Assembly (NCBI GenBank): GCA_019237595.1
Contig: JAFAGU010000360.1
Span: forward strand, 1 to 5,628
DNA from: Betaproteobacteria bacterium
GTDB lineage: Bacteria; Pseudomonadota; Gammaproteobacteria; Burkholderiales; SG8-39
Length of the DNA: 5,628 nucleotides
Direction: 5' to 3'
Shown here in pieces: positions 5,186 through 5,628 of this stretch. Positions within the stretch are counted from its first letter, which is position 1. Every line of letters starts with the position of its first letter. A program made the translations under genes and the position numbers. The notes below the pieces were generated by a model that worked only from the letters and a program-made list of their open reading frames with translations, had not been told where the DNA came from and made no database searches.

Positions 5186-5628
5186 CGAGGCTTCGCGCCG
5201 ACTTCGCCGTCGATGCGCACCTGCACGCCGCTCGCGGCGTTCGCCACCGGAGCGCTCGCGCCTTGCAGGTCTCCGGCCTGCGGTATCGCGTTTCCGGATC
5301 GCGAGATCCGCGCCACCACGACGACGCGCGGCACGTCGGAGAGCTTGCGCTGAGGGTCCATCGCGGAGCTATCGTCGAGGGCGAAGCGAAGCGGCAGCTC
5401 GGAGGCGCGGGCACGCACGATGGCAACCGGCATCGGCGGCCCGTCGGGCGAGCGGGCATAGACGAAGAGCGTGTCGTCCGGCTTCACCCTGGCGGCGAGC
5501 GCCGGCGCCAGCGTGACCGTGCCCTCGAGCTTCGCGGCGGCGGCCTTCTTCTTCGCCGGGCCGGCCTGGGCGAGCGAGCGCGCCTCGGCGATGTTCGATT
5601 CGATGATGCGGCGATCCTCCGAGTCCTC
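5182..5628 (-). CDS. ccmI: Cytochrome c-type biogenesis protein CcmI, C-terminal part (5' end outside the window)
   Basis: The reading frame enters at the right edge and encodes the last 148 residues of a longer protein; the N-terminal membrane and TPR parts are outside. The first 20 residues (RRIIESNIAEARSLAQ) look like the final helix of the TPR region. An Ala/Lys linker (GPAKKKAAAAK, 23-33) follows, and then the C-terminal periplasmic domain of CcmI/CycH: GTVTLAPALAARVKPDDTLF, VYARSPDGPPMPVAIVR, LPLRFALDD, and near the end ARISRSGNAIPQAGDLQG. CcmI is the apocytochrome c chaperone of the Ccm (system I) haem-ligation pathway. It presents the CXXCH segment to the CcmF/CcmH complex on the periplasmic side. 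The upstream ccm genes would be expected beyond the right edge. The stop is TAG, directly abutting the convergent neighbour. A GTG at 5487 lies within the conserved domain and is an internal Val, not a start. Confidence 0.92.
   Translation of the reverse strand, partial: EDSEDRRIIESNIAEARSLAQAGPAKKKAAAAKLEGTVTLAPALAARVKPDDTLFVYARSPDGPPMPVAIVRARASELPLRFALDDSSAMDPQRKLSDVPRVVVVARISRSGNAIPQAGDLQGASAPVANAASGVQVRIDGEVGAKPR

Noticed and set aside
5182..5487. A separate 101-residue gene starting at GTG 5487
   Set aside because: The frame is open without a stop to the window edge, and the upstream residues continue the CcmI C-terminal domain, so this is the end of a longer gene.

Overview
The window is GC-rich, densely coded DNA (GC well above 60% by eye). 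It most likely comes from the chromosome of a Gram-negative proteobacterium, and a betaproteobacterium is my best guess. The guess rests on a CcmI-type cytochrome c maturation protein at the right edge, a lipoprotein-type secreted phosphatase-fold protein, and the style of the CFA-synthase and Fe-S proteins. There is no rRNA, tRNA, insertion sequence, CRISPR array or phage gene here.

Layout. (1) Positions 53-2585, minus strand: a two-gene lipid-modification operon. A cyclopropane-fatty-acid-synthase-family methyltransferase comes first, followed by an FAD-dependent oxidoreductase that resembles eukaryotic 24-dehydrocholesterol reductase (DHCR24). The genes overlap by 53 nt. The pairing matches the actinobacterial tmsB/tmsA (bfaB/bfaA) logic: the methyltransferase puts a one-carbon unit on the double bond of an unsaturated phospholipid acyl chain, and the flavoprotein reduces the methylene product to a methyl branch. 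The operon may continue past the left edge. (2) Positions 2661-2912, plus strand: a small DUF2934 protein, divergent from the lipid operon across 75 bp. (3) Positions 3000-5181, plus strand: a soluble GlpC/HdrD-like protein with two [4Fe-4S] motifs and two CCG domains. A predicted lipoprotein with a metallophosphoesterase-like fold overlaps its 3' end, again by 53 nt. (4) Positions 5182-5628, minus strand: the C-terminal 148 residues of CcmI, convergent with the phosphoesterase-like gene and with no bases between the two stop codons.

How the genes may work together. The two minus-strand lipid genes form a coherent pathway. The Fe-S protein is probably a membrane-associated electron-transfer subunit whose partner is not in the window. 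The phosphoesterase-like lipoprotein and CcmI both belong to the cell envelope, but nothing shows that they share a function.

Points to re-examine are the methyltransferase/DHCR24-like pair in a probable proteobacterium, a hairpin that buries the Shine-Dalgarno sequence of the Fe-S gene, the use of TAG as stop codon by all six genes, CTAG tetramers found only at gene boundaries, and the altered metal-ligand motifs of the phosphoesterase-like protein.
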